64,000 bases of DNA from Streptomyces sp. WMMC940 (GCF_027460265.1 NZ_JAPZBC010000001.1:5622001-5686000); one strand, 5' to 3'. Positions 7,767-16,769 are shown, numbered from the stretch's first letter. Program-made: numbers and translations. The notes: a model not told the origin generated them from the letters alone.

Positions 7767-9622
7767 ACAACCCTCAGACGTCCGCGCCGGAGGCCCCGGC
7801 GCCCGCCACGGCCCCGTCCACCTTCGCCAACGAGGCGAGCCTGCCGCGGGTACCGCTGCCGACGCCGGAGGCGAGCTGCGAGCGGTTCCTCGCCTGGTGC
7901 GCTCCGCTGCTCACCGCGGACGAACTCGCGGCGACCGAGGCGGAGGTCGCCGCCTTCCTCCGGCCCGACGGCCCCGGCCGCGTCCTGCACGCGGCACTGG
8001 AGGAGTACGACGCCACCGAGGGCGTGCACAGCTGGCTGGACACGTTCTGGCCGTACCGCTACCTGGGCCGGCGGGACCGCATCGCGCTCAACGCCAACTT
8101 CTTCTTCCTGTTCCAGGACACCGGTGAGCGGCAACTGGCGCGCGCAGCCGGGCTGATCGCGGGGGCGTTGCACCACAAGGGCCTGCTCGACCGGGAGCAG
8201 CTCCCGCCCGTGGTGCAGCGCGGAGTCCCCCAGTCGATGGTGCAGAACACGTTCCTCTACTCCACCACCAGGATCCCGGGGGTGCCCCGGGACACCGTCC
8301 GCGCCCCCTACGGGCCCGACCGGCCCGGCCCGTCCGCCGCCCGGCACATCGTGGTGTTCTTCCGCGGCGGCATGTTCCGGCTGGACGTGCTCGGCCCGGA
8401 CGGCGTGCCCTACGGGCTGGAGGACCTGGAGGCCGGACTCGGCGCGGTCGTGAAGGCAGGGGCCGAGCCCCCCGCGCCGGACACCTCGGTGGGCCACCTC
8501 ACCACGATGGCGCGCGCGGAGTGGGCGGCAGCCCGTGAGGAACTGCTGCACGCCGACCCCCGCAACGCCGAGTCGCTGGACGTCGTCGAGACCGCGCTGT
8601 TCTGCGTCTGCCTGGAGGACTTCGCACCCGCCGGGGTCCAGGAGGCGTGCGACGAACTGCTGTACGGGGACCGTGGGAACCGCTGGTTCGACAAGGCCGT
8701 GTCGTTCGTCGTCTTCGCGGACGGCCGCGCGGGCATCAACGTCGAGCACTGCGAACTCGACGGCACCACCATCCTCGGCTTCACCGACTTCCTCCTGAAC
8801 ACCCCGGCCGAGGAGCACTCCCGCCGCTCGGGGGCCCGCGCCCGGGGCCTGCCCGCGCCGGAGCCGGTCGTCTTCACGCTGGACGCACCGCTCAGGGAGA
8901 AGGTACGCGCCGCCGCGGAGTCCTTCGCCGCGTACGGAGAGGCCACCGCGACCACCACGGTGTCCTTCGCGGACTTCGGCAGCACCACGGCCAAGTCCCT
9001 CGGCATGTCCCCGGACGCTTTCGTCCAGTGCGCCTACCAGCTCGCCCACCAGCGCGCCAAGGGGTTCCTGGGCGCCACGTACGAATCGATCGCCACCCGG
9101 CAGTACCGCAACGGGCGCACCGAGGCCATGCGCGTCGTCACGCCGGAGATGCGGGCGTTCGTCACGGCGATGGAGGATCCCGCCGCGTCCCCGGCCGGGC
9201 GCCTCGCCGCGTTCCGTGCCGCGGCCGACGCCCATGTGGCGCGTGCGAAGGCATCCCAGGCCGGCCAGGTGCCCGAACAGCACCTGTGGGAACTGGAACT
9301 CGTCCAGCGCCGCCGCGGCCCGGAGCTCGGCGTCACCGAGCAACCCGCGCTCTACCGCACCGCGGGCTGGCTGAAGATGCGCGACGACTACCTCAGCACC
9401 AGCTCCGCCCCCTCCCGCAACATCCAGTTCTTCGGCTTCGGCTCCACCAGCAGCCGCTGCATCGGGGTGGCCTACGTACTGCTCCCCGAGCGCCTCAACC
9501 TCTACCTGAGCACCCCGCTGCCGGTCGCGGACCGGATGCACGCCTTCGCTGACCGCCTGCGCGACGCGATCGCGGAACTCCGCGCCCTGCTGCGACCCGG
9601 AGGGGCGCAGCAGGGCGGCTGA
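7763..9622 (+). CDS. Choline/carnitine O-acyltransferase-family protein
   Basis: A 619-residue enzyme with the size and signature order of eukaryotic carnitine acyltransferases, which move acyl groups between CoA and the hydroxyl of carnitine or choline. The N-terminus carries VPLPTPEASCERFLAWCAPLL, then YRYLGRRDRIALNANFFFLF. The catalytic His is His329 in GINVEHCELDGT, and the C-terminal SRNIQFFGFGSTSSRCIGVAY contains the STS-type substrate loop (preceded by DYLSTSSAPSR). GTG codons occur at 7760 and 7763; 7763 gives the usual 4-base overlap with the methyltransferase stop. Such proteins are uncommon in bacteria. The acyl acceptor here is probably a hydroxylated, methylated amine made by the two upstream enzymes (inference). 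Confidence 0.9.
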   Translation: MNNPQTSAPEAPAPATAPSTFANEASLPRVPLPTPEASCERFLAWCAPLLTADELAATEAEVAAFLRPDGPGRVLHAALEEYDATEGVHSWLDTFWPYRYLGRRDRIALNANFFFLFQDTGERQLARAAGLIAGALHHKGLLDREQLPPVVQRGVPQSMVQNTFLYSTTRIPGVPRDTVRAPYGPDRPGPSAARHIVVFFRGGMFRLDVLGPDGVPYGLEDLEAGLGAVVKAGAEPPAPDTSVGHLTTMARAEWAAAREELLHADPRNAESLDVVETALFCVCLEDFAPAGVQEACDELLYGDRGNRWFDKAVSFVVFADGRAGINVEHCELDGTTILGFTDFLLNTPAEEHSRRSGARARGLPAPEPVVFTLDAPLREKVRAAAESFAAYGEATATTTVSFADFGSTTAKSLGMSPDAFVQCAYQLAHQRAKGFLGATYESIATRQYRNGRTEAMRVVTPEMRAFVTAMEDPAASPAGRLAAFRAAADAHVARAKASQAGQVPEQHLWELELVQRRRGPELGVTEQPALYRTAGWLKMRDDYLSTSSAPSRNIQFFGFGSTSSRCIGVAYVLLPERLNLYLSTPLPVADRMHAFADRLRDAIAELRALLRPGGAQQGG

Positions 9623-9637
9623 CTCCCCCGCCCGACA

Positions 9638-9676
9638 CGGAGGGTCCGTCCCGCGCACGGCGGGACGGACCCTCCG
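9638..9676. terminator. Strong bidirectional terminator
   Basis: A perfect 17-bp stem (9638-9654 with 9660-9676) with a 5-base loop, between the convergent acyltransferase and YCII genes. Confidence 0.85.
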
Positions 9677-9699
9677 CGTCCCGGGGCCGGGGCCGGGGT

Positions 9700-9996
9700 T
9701 CACCGCAGGAAGGCCAGCCGATCGTCCGCCATTCCCGGCGCGATCTCGATGATCTCCGCCGTGACGACGTCCTGGGCGACGAACGGGTCCTCCTCGACGC
9801 GCTTGTGGAGTTCCTCGCGCGAGGCGTTGTGGGCGAGGACCGCGCCGCCGAGCTCCGGCTGGATGCTGCCGACCAGCAGGAACACGCCGTCGTCCAGGCC
9901 GCGCCGGATCCACTCCTGATGGCCGGGCATGTGCCGGCCGGCGGCGGCCTTGTTTTCGGAGAACCGGAGCAGGACGACGAACATGGGGTCTCTCAT
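9700..9996 (-). CDS. YCII-related protein
   Basis: A 98-residue ferredoxin-like-fold protein. MFVVLLRFSENKAAAGRHMPGHQEWI carries the YCII His, and GSIQPELGGAVLAHNASREELHKRVEEDPFVAQDVVTAEIIEI matches the family's second half. YCII proteins are small cytoplasmic proteins, some with dehydrochlorinase-like or stress roles, often poorly defined. The start at 9996 overlaps the TetR stop by four bases (ATGA), so it is co-translated with the regulator. An internal ATG at 9984 is a possible alternative start. Confidence 0.8.
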   Translation of the reverse strand: MRDPMFVVLLRFSENKAAAGRHMPGHQEWIRRGLDDGVFLLVGSIQPELGGAVLAHNASREELHKRVEEDPFVAQDVVTAEIIEIAPGMADDRLAFLR

Positions 9997-10559
9997 TTCT
10001 CGTAGGTCTGCAGCCAGTCGCGCATCCGGTCGACTTCTCGCTGGATGAAGGCCTCGTCGTGGAAGGCGTTGGCCATGACGGCGACGCCCTGGCTGAAAGC
10101 GAGCACGTGCATCGCCAGCTCGTCGGCCCGCTCCGCCTGCCCGAGCAGCGCGAACTGTTCGCGGAGCCATGCGCGGAACAGCGTGAACAGGCGGCCGGCC
10201 CGGCCGAGCATGGCGTGCTCCAGTTTGGCCAGCTCCGTGGTCAAGGTGCCGACCGGGCAGCCGTAGTACTGGATGTCGGCGCGGTTCGTCAGCACGATCT
10301 CGACGTACCGCATGATGCGGCCTGCCGGGGTGGACGCCTCGGTCTCCCACTGCTCCAGCATCCGGCGGGTGTCGGCAAGGCGGGCGTCGATCACCGCGTC
10401 CAAGATCGCGTCCTTGGACTTGAAGTGGTAGTAGAAGTTGCCCCGCGACAGTCCGACGGCTCCCGCGATGTCCGCGAACGAGGTGTGCTCGTAGCCGTGT
10501 TGGTAGAAGAGCCGGTCGGCCGCCGACACGATCTGCTCACGGGTCGTCACAGCGGTCAC
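9993..10559 (-). CDS. TetR-family regulator, NemR-like
   Basis: A 188-residue repressor. The helix-turn-helix (residues about 25-45) reads HTSFADIAGAVGLSRGNFYYHFKSK. The ligand domain includes YYGCPVGTLTTELAKL, a segment with the single cysteine context seen in NemR/AcrR-type sensors of electrophiles. The divergent gene at 10720 encodes an old-yellow-enzyme flavoprotein, the same pairing as nemR/nemA in enterobacteria. A perfect 16-bp palindrome downstream of the flavoprotein promoter and a partial copy near its own start are probable operators. Sensing of quinones, N-ethylmaleimide-like or chlorine compounds through the Cys is inferred from the family. Confidence 0.85.
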   Translation of the reverse strand: MTAVTTREQIVSAADRLFYQHGYEHTSFADIAGAVGLSRGNFYYHFKSKDAILDAVIDARLADTRRMLEQWETEASTPAGRIMRYVEIVLTNRADIQYYGCPVGTLTTELAKLEHAMLGRAGRLFTLFRAWLREQFALLGQAERADELAMHVLAFSQGVAVMANAFHDEAFIQREVDRMRDWLQTYEK

Positions 10560-10577
10560 GCTGATCCCCTTCCGCCG

Positions 10578-10593
10578 TAGGACAACCGACCTA
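10578..10593. promoter_or_regulatory. Partial operator for the NemR-like regulator
   Basis: TAGGACAACCGACCTA shares the outer TAGG/CCTA arms and the first half TAGGACA of the perfect palindrome at 10674-10689. It lies just upstream of the regulator's start, fitting autoregulation. Confidence 0.5.
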
Positions 10594-10633
10594 GGATCAC
10601 AACGTAGGTCAACCGTCCCAGGGCGTCAAGTCG

Positions 10634-10663
10634 TTGACATCGGCGGCGAGGGCGACCTAGCGT
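10634..10663 (+). promoter_or_regulatory. Sigma-70-type promoter of the flavoprotein gene
   Basis: TTGACA at 10634-10639 and TAGCGT at 10658-10663 are separated by 18 bases. Transcription would start near 10670, immediately before the palindromic operator. Confidence 0.6.
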
Positions 10664-10673
10664 GGCGGCGCTC

Positions 10674-10689
10674 TAGGACAGCTGTCCTA
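10674..10689. promoter_or_regulatory. Perfect 16-bp palindromic operator
   Basis: TAGGACAGCTGTCCTA is perfectly symmetric and overlaps the expected transcription start of the 10720 gene. A TetR dimer bound here would block initiation or elongation. Confidence 0.7.
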
Positions 10690-10719
10690 CGACCCCTCGA
10701 CGCAACGTTGGAGCTCCTT

Positions 10720-11808
10720 GTGCCCCTCGACCTGTTCGCGCCGTTCGACCTGGGCGGCCTCAAGCTCGCCAACCGGCTGGTGATGGCGCCGATGACCCGA
10801 AACCGCGCCGAGGCCAACGGGTGCGTTCCCCCGCTGATGGTCACCCACTACCGGCAGCGCGCCACCGCGGGCCTGATCATCGCGGAATCCACCACCGTCT
10901 CGCCCCAGGCGGTGGGCTACCCCTTCACCCCCGGCCTCCACTCGGGCGCCCACGCGGCGAGCTGGCGACGCCTGACCGAGGCGGTCCACGCCGAGGGCGG
11001 CCGCATCTTCGTCCAGTTGCAGCACTGCGGCCGCGTCTCCCACCCGAGCCTGCTGGACGGCCGGACGCCCGTGGCCCCCTCCGCGCTCGCCCCCGCCGGA
11101 CAGGCCGTCACCCACGCCGGCCCGCAGGACTTCGTGACACCCCGCGCACTCGAACGTGACGACCTGCCGGGCATCGTCGCCCAGTTCCGCCGCGCCGCGG
11201 AGCTGGCCAGGCACGCGGGCTTCGACGGCATCGAGATCCACGCCGGCAACGGCTACCTGATCGACCAGTTCCTGCGCGACGGGGCCAACCACCGCACCGA
11301 CGCCTACGGCGGCAGCAGGGCCGGCCGTATGCGTCTGCTGAACGAAGTCCTCGACGCCGTGTGCGACCTGTGGCCCGCCGGGCGGGTGGGCGTGCGCCTG
11401 ACGCCGGAGAACAGCTTCAACTCGATGTCGGACTCCGACCCGCAGGGCCACTTCGAGTACTTCCTGGGGCAGCTGAGTCCTCGCGGTCTGGCGTACGCGC
11501 ACGTCCTGGAGGGCGACATGACGACGAAGACCGCAGCTGTCGACTACCGCGCGCTGCGGACGAGGTTCTCCGGTGTGTTCATCGCCAACAACGGCTACGA
11601 CCTCGCGCGCGCCCAGGCGGCGGTGGACGCCGGGGACGCCGACCTGATCGCCTTCGGCACACCGTTCCTGGCCAACCCGGACCTGGTCCGCCGGCACCGG
11701 GAGAGCCTACCCCTGACGGCGGCCGACCCGACCACGTTCTACGGTGGCGGGGAAGTCGGCTACACGGACTACCCGTTCCACCGGGGCGACGGAGCCCGAG
11801 CGGTGTGA
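10720..11808 (+). CDS. Old yellow enzyme-family NADH:flavin oxidoreductase (NemA-like)
   Basis: A 362-residue FMN-dependent ene-reductase with a TIM barrel. The start DLFAPFDLGGLKLANRLVMAPMTRNRA is the family's FMN-binding opening. VQLQHCGRVSHP carries the Q/H-G-R segment. GIEIHAGNGYLIDQFLRDGANHRTDAYGGS holds the His/Asn substrate pair and the family signature, and IANNGYDLARAQ with FGTPFLANPDLV matches the phosphate-binding end. It reduces activated alkenes, nitro-esters or maleimides with NAD(P)H. The GTG at 10720 is preferred over the TTG at 10708 because GGAG sits 6 bases upstream of it. It is controlled by the divergent NemR-like repressor. Confidence 0.93.
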   Translation: MPLDLFAPFDLGGLKLANRLVMAPMTRNRAEANGCVPPLMVTHYRQRATAGLIIAESTTVSPQAVGYPFTPGLHSGAHAASWRRLTEAVHAEGGRIFVQLQHCGRVSHPSLLDGRTPVAPSALAPAGQAVTHAGPQDFVTPRALERDDLPGIVAQFRRAAELARHAGFDGIEIHAGNGYLIDQFLRDGANHRTDAYGGSRAGRMRLLNEVLDAVCDLWPAGRVGVRLTPENSFNSMSDSDPQGHFEYFLGQLSPRGLAYAHVLEGDMTTKTAAVDYRALRTRFSGVFIANNGYDLARAQAAVDAGDADLIAFGTPFLANPDLVRRHRESLPLTAADPTTFYGGGEVGYTDYPFHRGDGARAV

Positions 11809-11890
11809 CCGACCGGGTCTGCGAGTACCCCGCCCGGCCACCACGCGCAGACCGCTCGACGATCCATGAGGAGCTTCGACCGCACACGAC

Positions 11891-11930
11891 CGTGGGCCGC
11901 GTCCTCCCGGAGCGGAGGACACGGCCCACG
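11891..11930. terminator. Bidirectional terminator between flavoprotein gene and glnA
   Basis: A 17-bp stem with one mismatch (11891-11907 with 11914-11930) and a 6-base loop between convergent genes. Confidence 0.75.
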
Positions 11931-11973
11931 TACGGCCCAGGTCAGTGTCACTGCGCTCTGACCTGCGGGCTTT

Positions 11974-13383
11974 CTAGATGTCGAAGTACAGCTCGAACTC
12001 GTGCGGGTGCGGACGCAGCTGGATCGGGGCGATCTCGTTCGTGCGCTTGTAGTCGATCCAGGTCTCGATCAGGTCGGCAGTGAAGACACCGCCGGCCTGG
12101 AGGTACTCGTTGTCCGCCTCGAGGGCGTCGAGGACCGCCGGCAGCGAGGTCGGGACCTGCGGGACGCCCGCGTGCTCCTCGGGGGCGAGCTCGTAGAGGT
12201 CCTTGTCGATCGGCTCGGCCGGCTCGATCTTGTTCTTGACGCCGTCGAGGCCCGCGAGCAGCAGCGCCGAGAACGCCAGGTACGGGTTCGAGGACGGGTC
12301 CGGCGCGCGGAACTCGACGCGCTTGGCCTTCGGGTTCGAGCCCGTGATCGGGATACGCATCGCGGCCGAGCGGTTGCGCTGCGAGTACACCAGGTTCACC
12401 GGCGCCTCGAAGCCCGGCACCAGGCGGTGGTACGAGTTGACCGTCGGGTTGGTGAAGGCCAGCAGCGACGGGGCGTGCTTCAGGATGCCGCCGATGTAGT
12501 AGCGGGCGGTGTCGGAGAGGCCCGCGTAGCCCTGCTCGTCGTAGAAGAGCGGGGAGCCGCCCTGCCACAGCGACTGGTGGACGTGCATGCCGGAGCCGTT
12601 GTCACCGAAGATCGGCTTGGGCATGAAGGTCGCGGTCTTGCCGTTGCGCCAGGCGACGTTCTTCACGATGTACTTGAAGAGCATCAGGTCGTCGGCTGCG
12701 GCGAGCAGCGTGTTGAACTTGTAGTTGATCTCGGCCTGGCCGGCCGTGCCGACCTCGTGGTGCTGGCGCTCGACCTGCAGGCCGGCGTTCTCCAGCTCCA
12801 GCGAGATCTCGGCGCGCAGGTCGGCGAAGTGGTCGACCGGCGGTGCCGGGAAGTAGCCGCCCTTGTAGCGGACCTTGTAGCCCCGGTTGTCCTCGATCGC
12901 GCCGGTGTTCCAGGCGCCGGCCTCGGAGTCGATGTGGTAAAAGCCCTCGTTCGCCGAGGTGGCGAAGCGCACCGAGTCGAAGACGTAGAACTCGGCCTCG
13001 GGGCCGAAGTACGCGGTGTCCGCGATGCCGGTGGAGGCGAGGTAGGCCTCGGCCTTCTTGGCGATGTTCCGCGGGTCACGGCTGTACTGCTCGCCCGTGA
13101 TCGGGTCGTGGATGAAGAAGTTGATGTTGAGGGTCTTGTCACGGCGGAACGGGTCCAGGCGCGCCGTGGAGAGGTCCGCGCGCAGCGCCATGTCGGACTC
13201 GTGGATGGCCTGGAAGCCGCGGATCGACGAGCCGTCGAAGGCGAGCTCCTCGGACGGGTCGAACGCCGTGGCCGGAATCGTGAAGTGCTGCATCACGCCG
13301 GGAAGGTCGCAGAACCGGACGTCGATCATCTTCACGTCGTTGTCCGCGATGTACTTCTTGGCGTCGTCGGCGTTCTGGAACAT
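11974..13383 (-). CDS. glnA: Glutamine synthetase, type I
   Basis: The main ammonium-assimilating enzyme, 469 residues, a cytoplasmic dodecamer. It starts [12 protein letters not shown]. It shows [11 protein letters not shown] (catalytic Asp loop), FFGPE-type metal ligands ([12 protein letters not shown]), [23 protein letters not shown], the [18 protein letters not shown] loop and R-x-P segments. The Tyr in [12 protein letters not shown] is the adenylylation site, so the enzyme is of the adenylylatable beta subgroup. The ribosome site AGGAGGAG precedes the ATG at 13383. A near-consensus GlnR box lies about 100 bases upstream. The open frame continues past this start, but the upstream part is not conserved. 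Confidence 0.98.
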   Translation of the reverse strand: MFQNADDAKKYIADNDVKMIDVRFCDLPGVMQHFTIPATAFDPSEELAFDGSSIRGFQAIHESDMALRADLSTARLDPFRRDKTLNINFFIHDPITGEQYSRDPRNIAKKAEAYLASTGIADTAYFGPEAEFYVFDSVRFATSANEGFYHIDSEAGAWNTGAIEDNRGYKVRYKGGYFPAPPVDHFADLRAEISLELENAGLQVERQHHEVGTAGQAEINYKFNTLLAAADDLMLFKYIVKNVAWRNGKTATFMPKPIFGDNGSGMHVHQSLWQGGSPLFYDEQGYAGLSDTARYYIGGILKHAPSLLAFTNPTVNSYHRLVPGFEAPVNLVYSQRNRSAAMRIPITGSNPKAKRVEFRAPDPSSNPYLAFSALLLAGLDGVKNKIEPAEPIDKDLYELAPEEHAGVPQVPTSLPAVLDALEADNEYLQAGGVFTADLIETWIDYKRTNEIAPIQLRPHPHEFELYFDI

Positions 13384-13482
13384 CCAACTCCTCCTACTCC
13401 CGTCCCGGGGAGGGGCGGGGTTGTGACTCGGTCGTGCGGCCAGTGCGGTGGCACACGCAGGACACGACCCTAGGCAGCCGGG

Positions 13483-13520
13483 ATTTCTCCAGCATGACTC
13501 ATTTGTTTCGCGGAAGTTAA
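13483..13520 (-). promoter_or_regulatory. GlnR box of glnA
   Basis: On the minus strand TTAAC-N6-GAAAC-N6-GTCAT-N6-GAAAT matches the actinobacterial GlnR a-b-a-b consensus closely. It is 38 bases long, like the glnII box. It should make glnA responsive to nitrogen status. Confidence 0.85.
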
Positions 13521-13684
13521 CCGGGCGGCCGGTGCCCCGAGCCGCGACACGCCTCGCGGGCCCCTCGGGCTGCCCTCGCCCGGCCCCGTCCGGGCCGGTG
13601 ACCGAGGCCCGGGAAGGCGCTGCCCCAGGGGTTTCCGGGCACCCGGGAGGCGGTGATCGAAAGCGTGCACAGTACCGTGGACGG

Positions 13685-14152
13685 GTGGACAACAGGCAAG
13701 CAATCGGATCGTGGCTCTCCGGGCCCCGCGCGGCGGCCGAGGACATGGGTGCCGACTTCGGCCACCGGGGCGAGCGGCTCGGGCTGCCGGCGGAGGGGCC
13801 GGGTTCGATCGCCCCGCTCGGGCGGCGCTTCGGCGCGCTCTTCATCGACTGGGGCCTGTGCGTGCTCATCGCATACGGCCTCATCACCGGCCGCGACTGG
13901 TCCGCGACGGGCAACCCGGCGCTGGTGGTCTTCCTCGCGCTCACCGTGCTGACGGTGGGTACCGTCGGCAGCACTCCCGGCAAGCGCCTGCTCGGGCTGC
14001 GGGTCGTCAGCGAGAACGGCGGTCGGCTCGGCGTCGGCAGGGTCCTGGTCCGCAGCGTGCTGCTCTGCCTGGCCGTGCCGGCGCTCATCTGGGACCGCGA
14101 CGGCCGCGGCCTCCACGACCGGCTCGCCCGCGCGGTCCAGGTGCGCATCTGA
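13685..14152 (+). CDS. RDD-family membrane protein
   Basis: A 155-residue integral membrane protein. After a 40-residue soluble N-terminus, [21 protein letters not shown] starts the RDD domain (conserved Arg and Asp). Two further hydrophobic segments follow ([14 protein letters not shown] and [13 protein letters not shown]), together with [12 protein letters not shown] and the closing [17 protein letters not shown], all typical. RDD proteins are of unknown biochemical role, some linked to Na+ or compatible-solute handling. It sits divergent from glnA. The GTG at 13685 is chosen because it starts the conserved region; no clear ribosome site is present. Confidence 0.85.
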   Translation: MDNRQAIGSWLSGPRAAAEDMGADFGHRGERLGLPAEGPGSIAPLGRRFGALFIDWGLCVLIAYGLITGRDWSATGNPALVVFLALTVLTVGTVGSTPGKRLLGLRVVSENGGRLGVGRVLVRSVLLCLAVPALIWDRDGRGLHDRLARAVQVRI

Positions 14153-14519
14153 CGCCTCTCCCGCGCCGCCGCGCAGCCCGGGCCGCGGGAGCCTCGCGTG
14201 CCGAGAAGTGGGTACGGCGTACGCCCCGCCGCGAGCAGTGAGCCCGCAGCCCGTGGACCCGCAGGCAGCGCTGCTCGCCCGTGCGGCGCCGCGCTGTCCG
14301 CGGACCCCGCCGTCGGGCGCGCCGCCCCGTGCCGGTGCCCGTCCGCGCACCTCGCGCACCCCGCGCGACCCGTCCGTGCGGGCGCACACGGCGCGAGCCG
14401 CCCACCCGTGCCCGTCCCCACCGCGCACGAAGAGGGCGCCCCGGTCCGACCGGGGCGCCCTCTTCGTCAGTGTCGGGCGGTCGTGCCCGTCCGCCGGCGA
14501 GGCCGGGGACGGGACGGCG
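14153..14519. other. Spacer between convergent RDD and DUF4191 genes
   Basis: Apart from the terminator at 14431-14463 this is GC-rich, low-complexity DNA in which I see no gene or repeat. Confidence 0.4.
14431..14463. terminator. Bidirectional terminator
   Basis: A perfect 14-bp stem (14431-14444 with 14450-14463) and a 5-base loop, serving the two convergent genes. Confidence 0.8.
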
Positions 14520-15218
14520 TCAGCGCATCTTTCCGCCTCGCGGCATCCGCATGCCCTTCGGCATCGGGCCCTTCGGCAGGGGCATGTTGCTCATCAGGTC
14601 GCCCATCGCGCGCAGACGGTCGTTCGTCTGGGTCACCTGCGGTCCGGTCAGCACACGGGGGAGCTTGGTCATCGTGGTGCGCAGCTTCTTCAGCGGCACC
14701 TGGCCCTCTTCGTTGCCGACGACGATGTCGTGCACCGGAGCGTCCACGGCGACCCGGGCCATCCGCTTCTTCTCGGCCGCCAGCAGGGTCTTGACCCGGT
14801 TCGGGTTGCCCTCGGCCACCAGCACGATGCCGGCGCGGCCGACGGCCCGGTGGACGACGTCCTGGTTGCGGTTCATCGCGACCGCAGGGGTCGTGGTCCA
14901 GCCCCGGCCCACGTTCTGCAGTACGGCGGCCGCCGCTCCCGGCTGTCCTTCCATCTGCCCGAAGGCGGCACGCTCGGCGCGGCGTCCGAAGACGATCGCC
15001 ATCGCGAGGAAGGCCAGCAGGAAGCCCAGGATGCCCAGATAGATCGGGTGGTCGATCAGGAAACCGATCGCGAGGAAGACACCGAAGGTGACGATTCCCA
15101 CACCCGCGACGACAAGACCGACCTTGGAGTCGACCCGCCGGGTCATCTTGTAGGTAAGGGCGATCTGCTTCAGTCGCCCGGGGTTCGCAGAGTTCTCTGC
15201 CTGATCCTTCCTCGCCAT
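14520..15218 (-). CDS. DUF4191-family membrane protein
   Basis: A 232-residue protein with a basic N-terminus (MARKDQAENS...RLKQIALTYKMTRRVD) and two adjacent transmembrane segments at residues about 33-52 and 57-80 (VGLVVAGVGIVTFGVFLAIG, YLGILGFLLAFLAMAIVFG). A soluble C-terminal domain of about 150 residues follows, ending in a Met/Pro/Lys-rich tail (MPLPKGPMPKGMRMPRGG). This architecture is the actinobacterial DUF4191 family, regularly found beside lipA. Function is unknown. The ATG at 15218 precedes the conserved start. Confidence 0.85.
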   Translation of the reverse strand: MARKDQAENSANPGRLKQIALTYKMTRRVDSKVGLVVAGVGIVTFGVFLAIGFLIDHPIYLGILGFLLAFLAMAIVFGRRAERAAFGQMEGQPGAAAAVLQNVGRGWTTTPAVAMNRNQDVVHRAVGRAGIVLVAEGNPNRVKTLLAAEKKRMARVAVDAPVHDIVVGNEEGQVPLKKLRTTMTKLPRVLTGPQVTQTNDRLRAMGDLMSNMPLPKGPMPKGMRMPRGGKMR

Positions 15219-15237
15219 GTCCTGAAGTTTACGTGCC

Positions 15238-15441
15238 TCAGGAGGAGCGAGTCGCCACGGCCTCCAGGACGTGCTGCGCCTCGACCCGGTCCCTGGCGCG
15301 GCGGCGGTCCTCGAGGACCGCGGTCCAGGCGTTGCGGCGGGCGGTGCGCTGGCCGCCGCCCAGCAGTACGGACTCGACGGCGAGCAGGGTCTGGGTGAGC
15401 GTCGGGAAGGCGTTGGCGCGTACGGAGGTCGCGGCCTGCAT
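15238..15441 (-). CDS. Small conserved protein next to DUF4191
   Basis: A 67-residue protein starting MQAATSVRANAFPTLTQTLL, with a hydrophobic/helical first half and an Arg-rich second half (RRNAWTAVLEDRRRARDRVEAQ). I recognise no domain. A small gene is usually found at this position between lipA and the DUF4191 gene in Streptomyces, which supports it being real. It ends 19 bases before the DUF4191 start. Confidence 0.6.
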   Translation of the reverse strand: MQAATSVRANAFPTLTQTLLAVESVLLGGGQRTARRNAWTAVLEDRRRARDRVEAQHVLEAVATRSS

Positions 15442-15643
15442 GGCGGAGGTCTCCCTCGGGGGCGGGTGGTGAGCGGTGGGAGCGTGCGTGCTGTGCGTGA
15501 GGACAGCGTCACTGAACGGTGTTACCAGGGCGTGACTCGCCGGTCAAACGCTGATGAAACCTTTCCGCGCACTGCCGGAACCACTGCGCGGCCCGTACGG
15601 GCCCCCGACCTGCGGGGAGCGTACGGACCGCGTGGAACCGGCC

Positions 15644-15659
15644 ATTACCGATCGGTAAT
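15644..15659. promoter_or_regulatory. Perfect 16-bp palindrome 3' of lipA
   Basis: ATTACCGATCGGTAAT is an AT-rich, perfectly symmetric site in GC-rich DNA, 16 bases after the lipA stop and about 200 bases upstream of the small gene at 15238-15441. It has no loop and so is not a terminator. It looks like a TetR-type operator. A second small palindrome (GTGAATTCAC) overlaps the lipA stop. Confidence 0.55.
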
Positions 15660-15674
15660 TTCTTGTGCGTGAAT

Positions 15675-16667
15675 TCACACGGCCGGGGTGATGGGCACGC
15701 TCTCCCCGCTCCGCTGCGCGGCTGCCGACCGCCGCTGGTCCACGGCCTGCTGGTAGAGGCGTCCGGCCCGGTACGAGGACCGCACCAGCGGGCCGGACAT
15801 CACACCGGAGAAGCCGATCTCGTCGGCCTCCTCCTTCAGCTCCACGAACTCCTGCGGCTTCACCCAGCGCTCGACGGGGTGGTGCCGCACGGACGGCCGC
15901 AGGTACTGGGTGATGGTGATCAGCTCGCATCCCGCGTCGTGGAGGTGCTGCAGGGCCTCGCTGACCTCCTCGCGGGTCTCGCCCATGCCGAGGATCAGGT
16001 TCGACTTGGTGACCAGGCCGGCCGCGCGGGCCTCGGTGATCACCTTCAGGGAGCGCTCGTACCGGAAGCCGGGGCGGATGCGCTTGAAGATGCGCGGCAC
16101 CGTCTCGACGTTGTGCGCCAGCACCTCCGGGCGGGAGGAGAAGACCTCGGCCAGCTGGTCCGGCTCCGCGTTGAAGTCGGGGATGAGCAGTTCGACCTTG
16201 GTGCGGCCGGCCTCGCGGTCCGCCGTCTGCGCGTGGATCTGGCGCACGGTCTCCGCGTACAGCCAGGCGCCGCCGTCCTCCAGGTCGTCGCGGGCGACGC
16301 CGGTGATCGTGGCGTAGTTCAGGTCCATCGTGACGACGGACTCGCCGACGCGGCGCGGCTCGTCGCGGTCGAGCGCCTGCGGCTTGCCCGTGTCGATCTG
16401 GCAGAAGTCGCAGCGCCGGGTGCACTGGTCACCGCCGATGAGGAAGGTGGCCTCGCGGTCCTCCCAGCACTCGAAGATGTTGGGACAGCCGGCTTCCTGG
16501 CAGACCGTGTGCAGGCCCTCGCTCTTGACGAGCTTCTGCAGCTGGTTGTACTCGGGGCCCATTTTCGCCCGGGTCTTGATCCACTCGGGCTTGCGCTCGA
16601 TGGGGGTCTGGCTGTTCCGGACCTCCAGGCGCAGCATCTTGCGTCCGTCGGGTGCTACAGCGGACAC
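15675..16667 (-). CDS. lipA: Lipoyl synthase
   Basis: A radical-SAM enzyme, 330 residues, that inserts two sulfurs into protein-bound octanoate to form lipoate. Both iron-sulfur motifs are visible: the auxiliary cluster [12 protein letters not shown] (C-x4-C-x5-C) and the radical-[11 protein letters not shown] (C-x3-C-x2-C). [20 protein letters not shown] and [14 protein letters not shown] are family hallmarks. The GTG at 16667 has AGGGAG upstream. It lies 102 bases downstream of lipB on the same strand. Its targets include the E2 lipoyl domains encoded at 32506-34299. Confidence 0.97.
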   Translation of the reverse strand: MSAVAPDGRKMLRLEVRNSQTPIERKPEWIKTRAKMGPEYNQLQKLVKSEGLHTVCQEAGCPNIFECWEDREATFLIGGDQCTRRCDFCQIDTGKPQALDRDEPRRVGESVVTMDLNYATITGVARDDLEDGGAWLYAETVRQIHAQTADREAGRTKVELLIPDFNAEPDQLAEVFSSRPEVLAHNVETVPRIFKRIRPGFRYERSLKVITEARAAGLVTKSNLILGMGETREEVSEALQHLHDAGCELITITQYLRPSVRHHPVERWVKPQEFVELKEEADEIGFSGVMSGPLVRSSYRAGRLYQQAVDQRRSAAAQRSGESVPITPAV

Positions 16668-16769
16668 GACCGGCTCCCTACACTTCGATTCCTCGGCGGA
16701 CCCCAGGGTACGCCCGTTGATTGTGATGCCCTCACCCGTGGCCAACCTCTGGCCAGGGGTGGGCATTCC

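Noticed and set aside
10578..10593. A full second copy of the NemR operator
   Set aside because: Only the outer arms and one half agree with the perfect palindrome, so it is listed as a partial site only.
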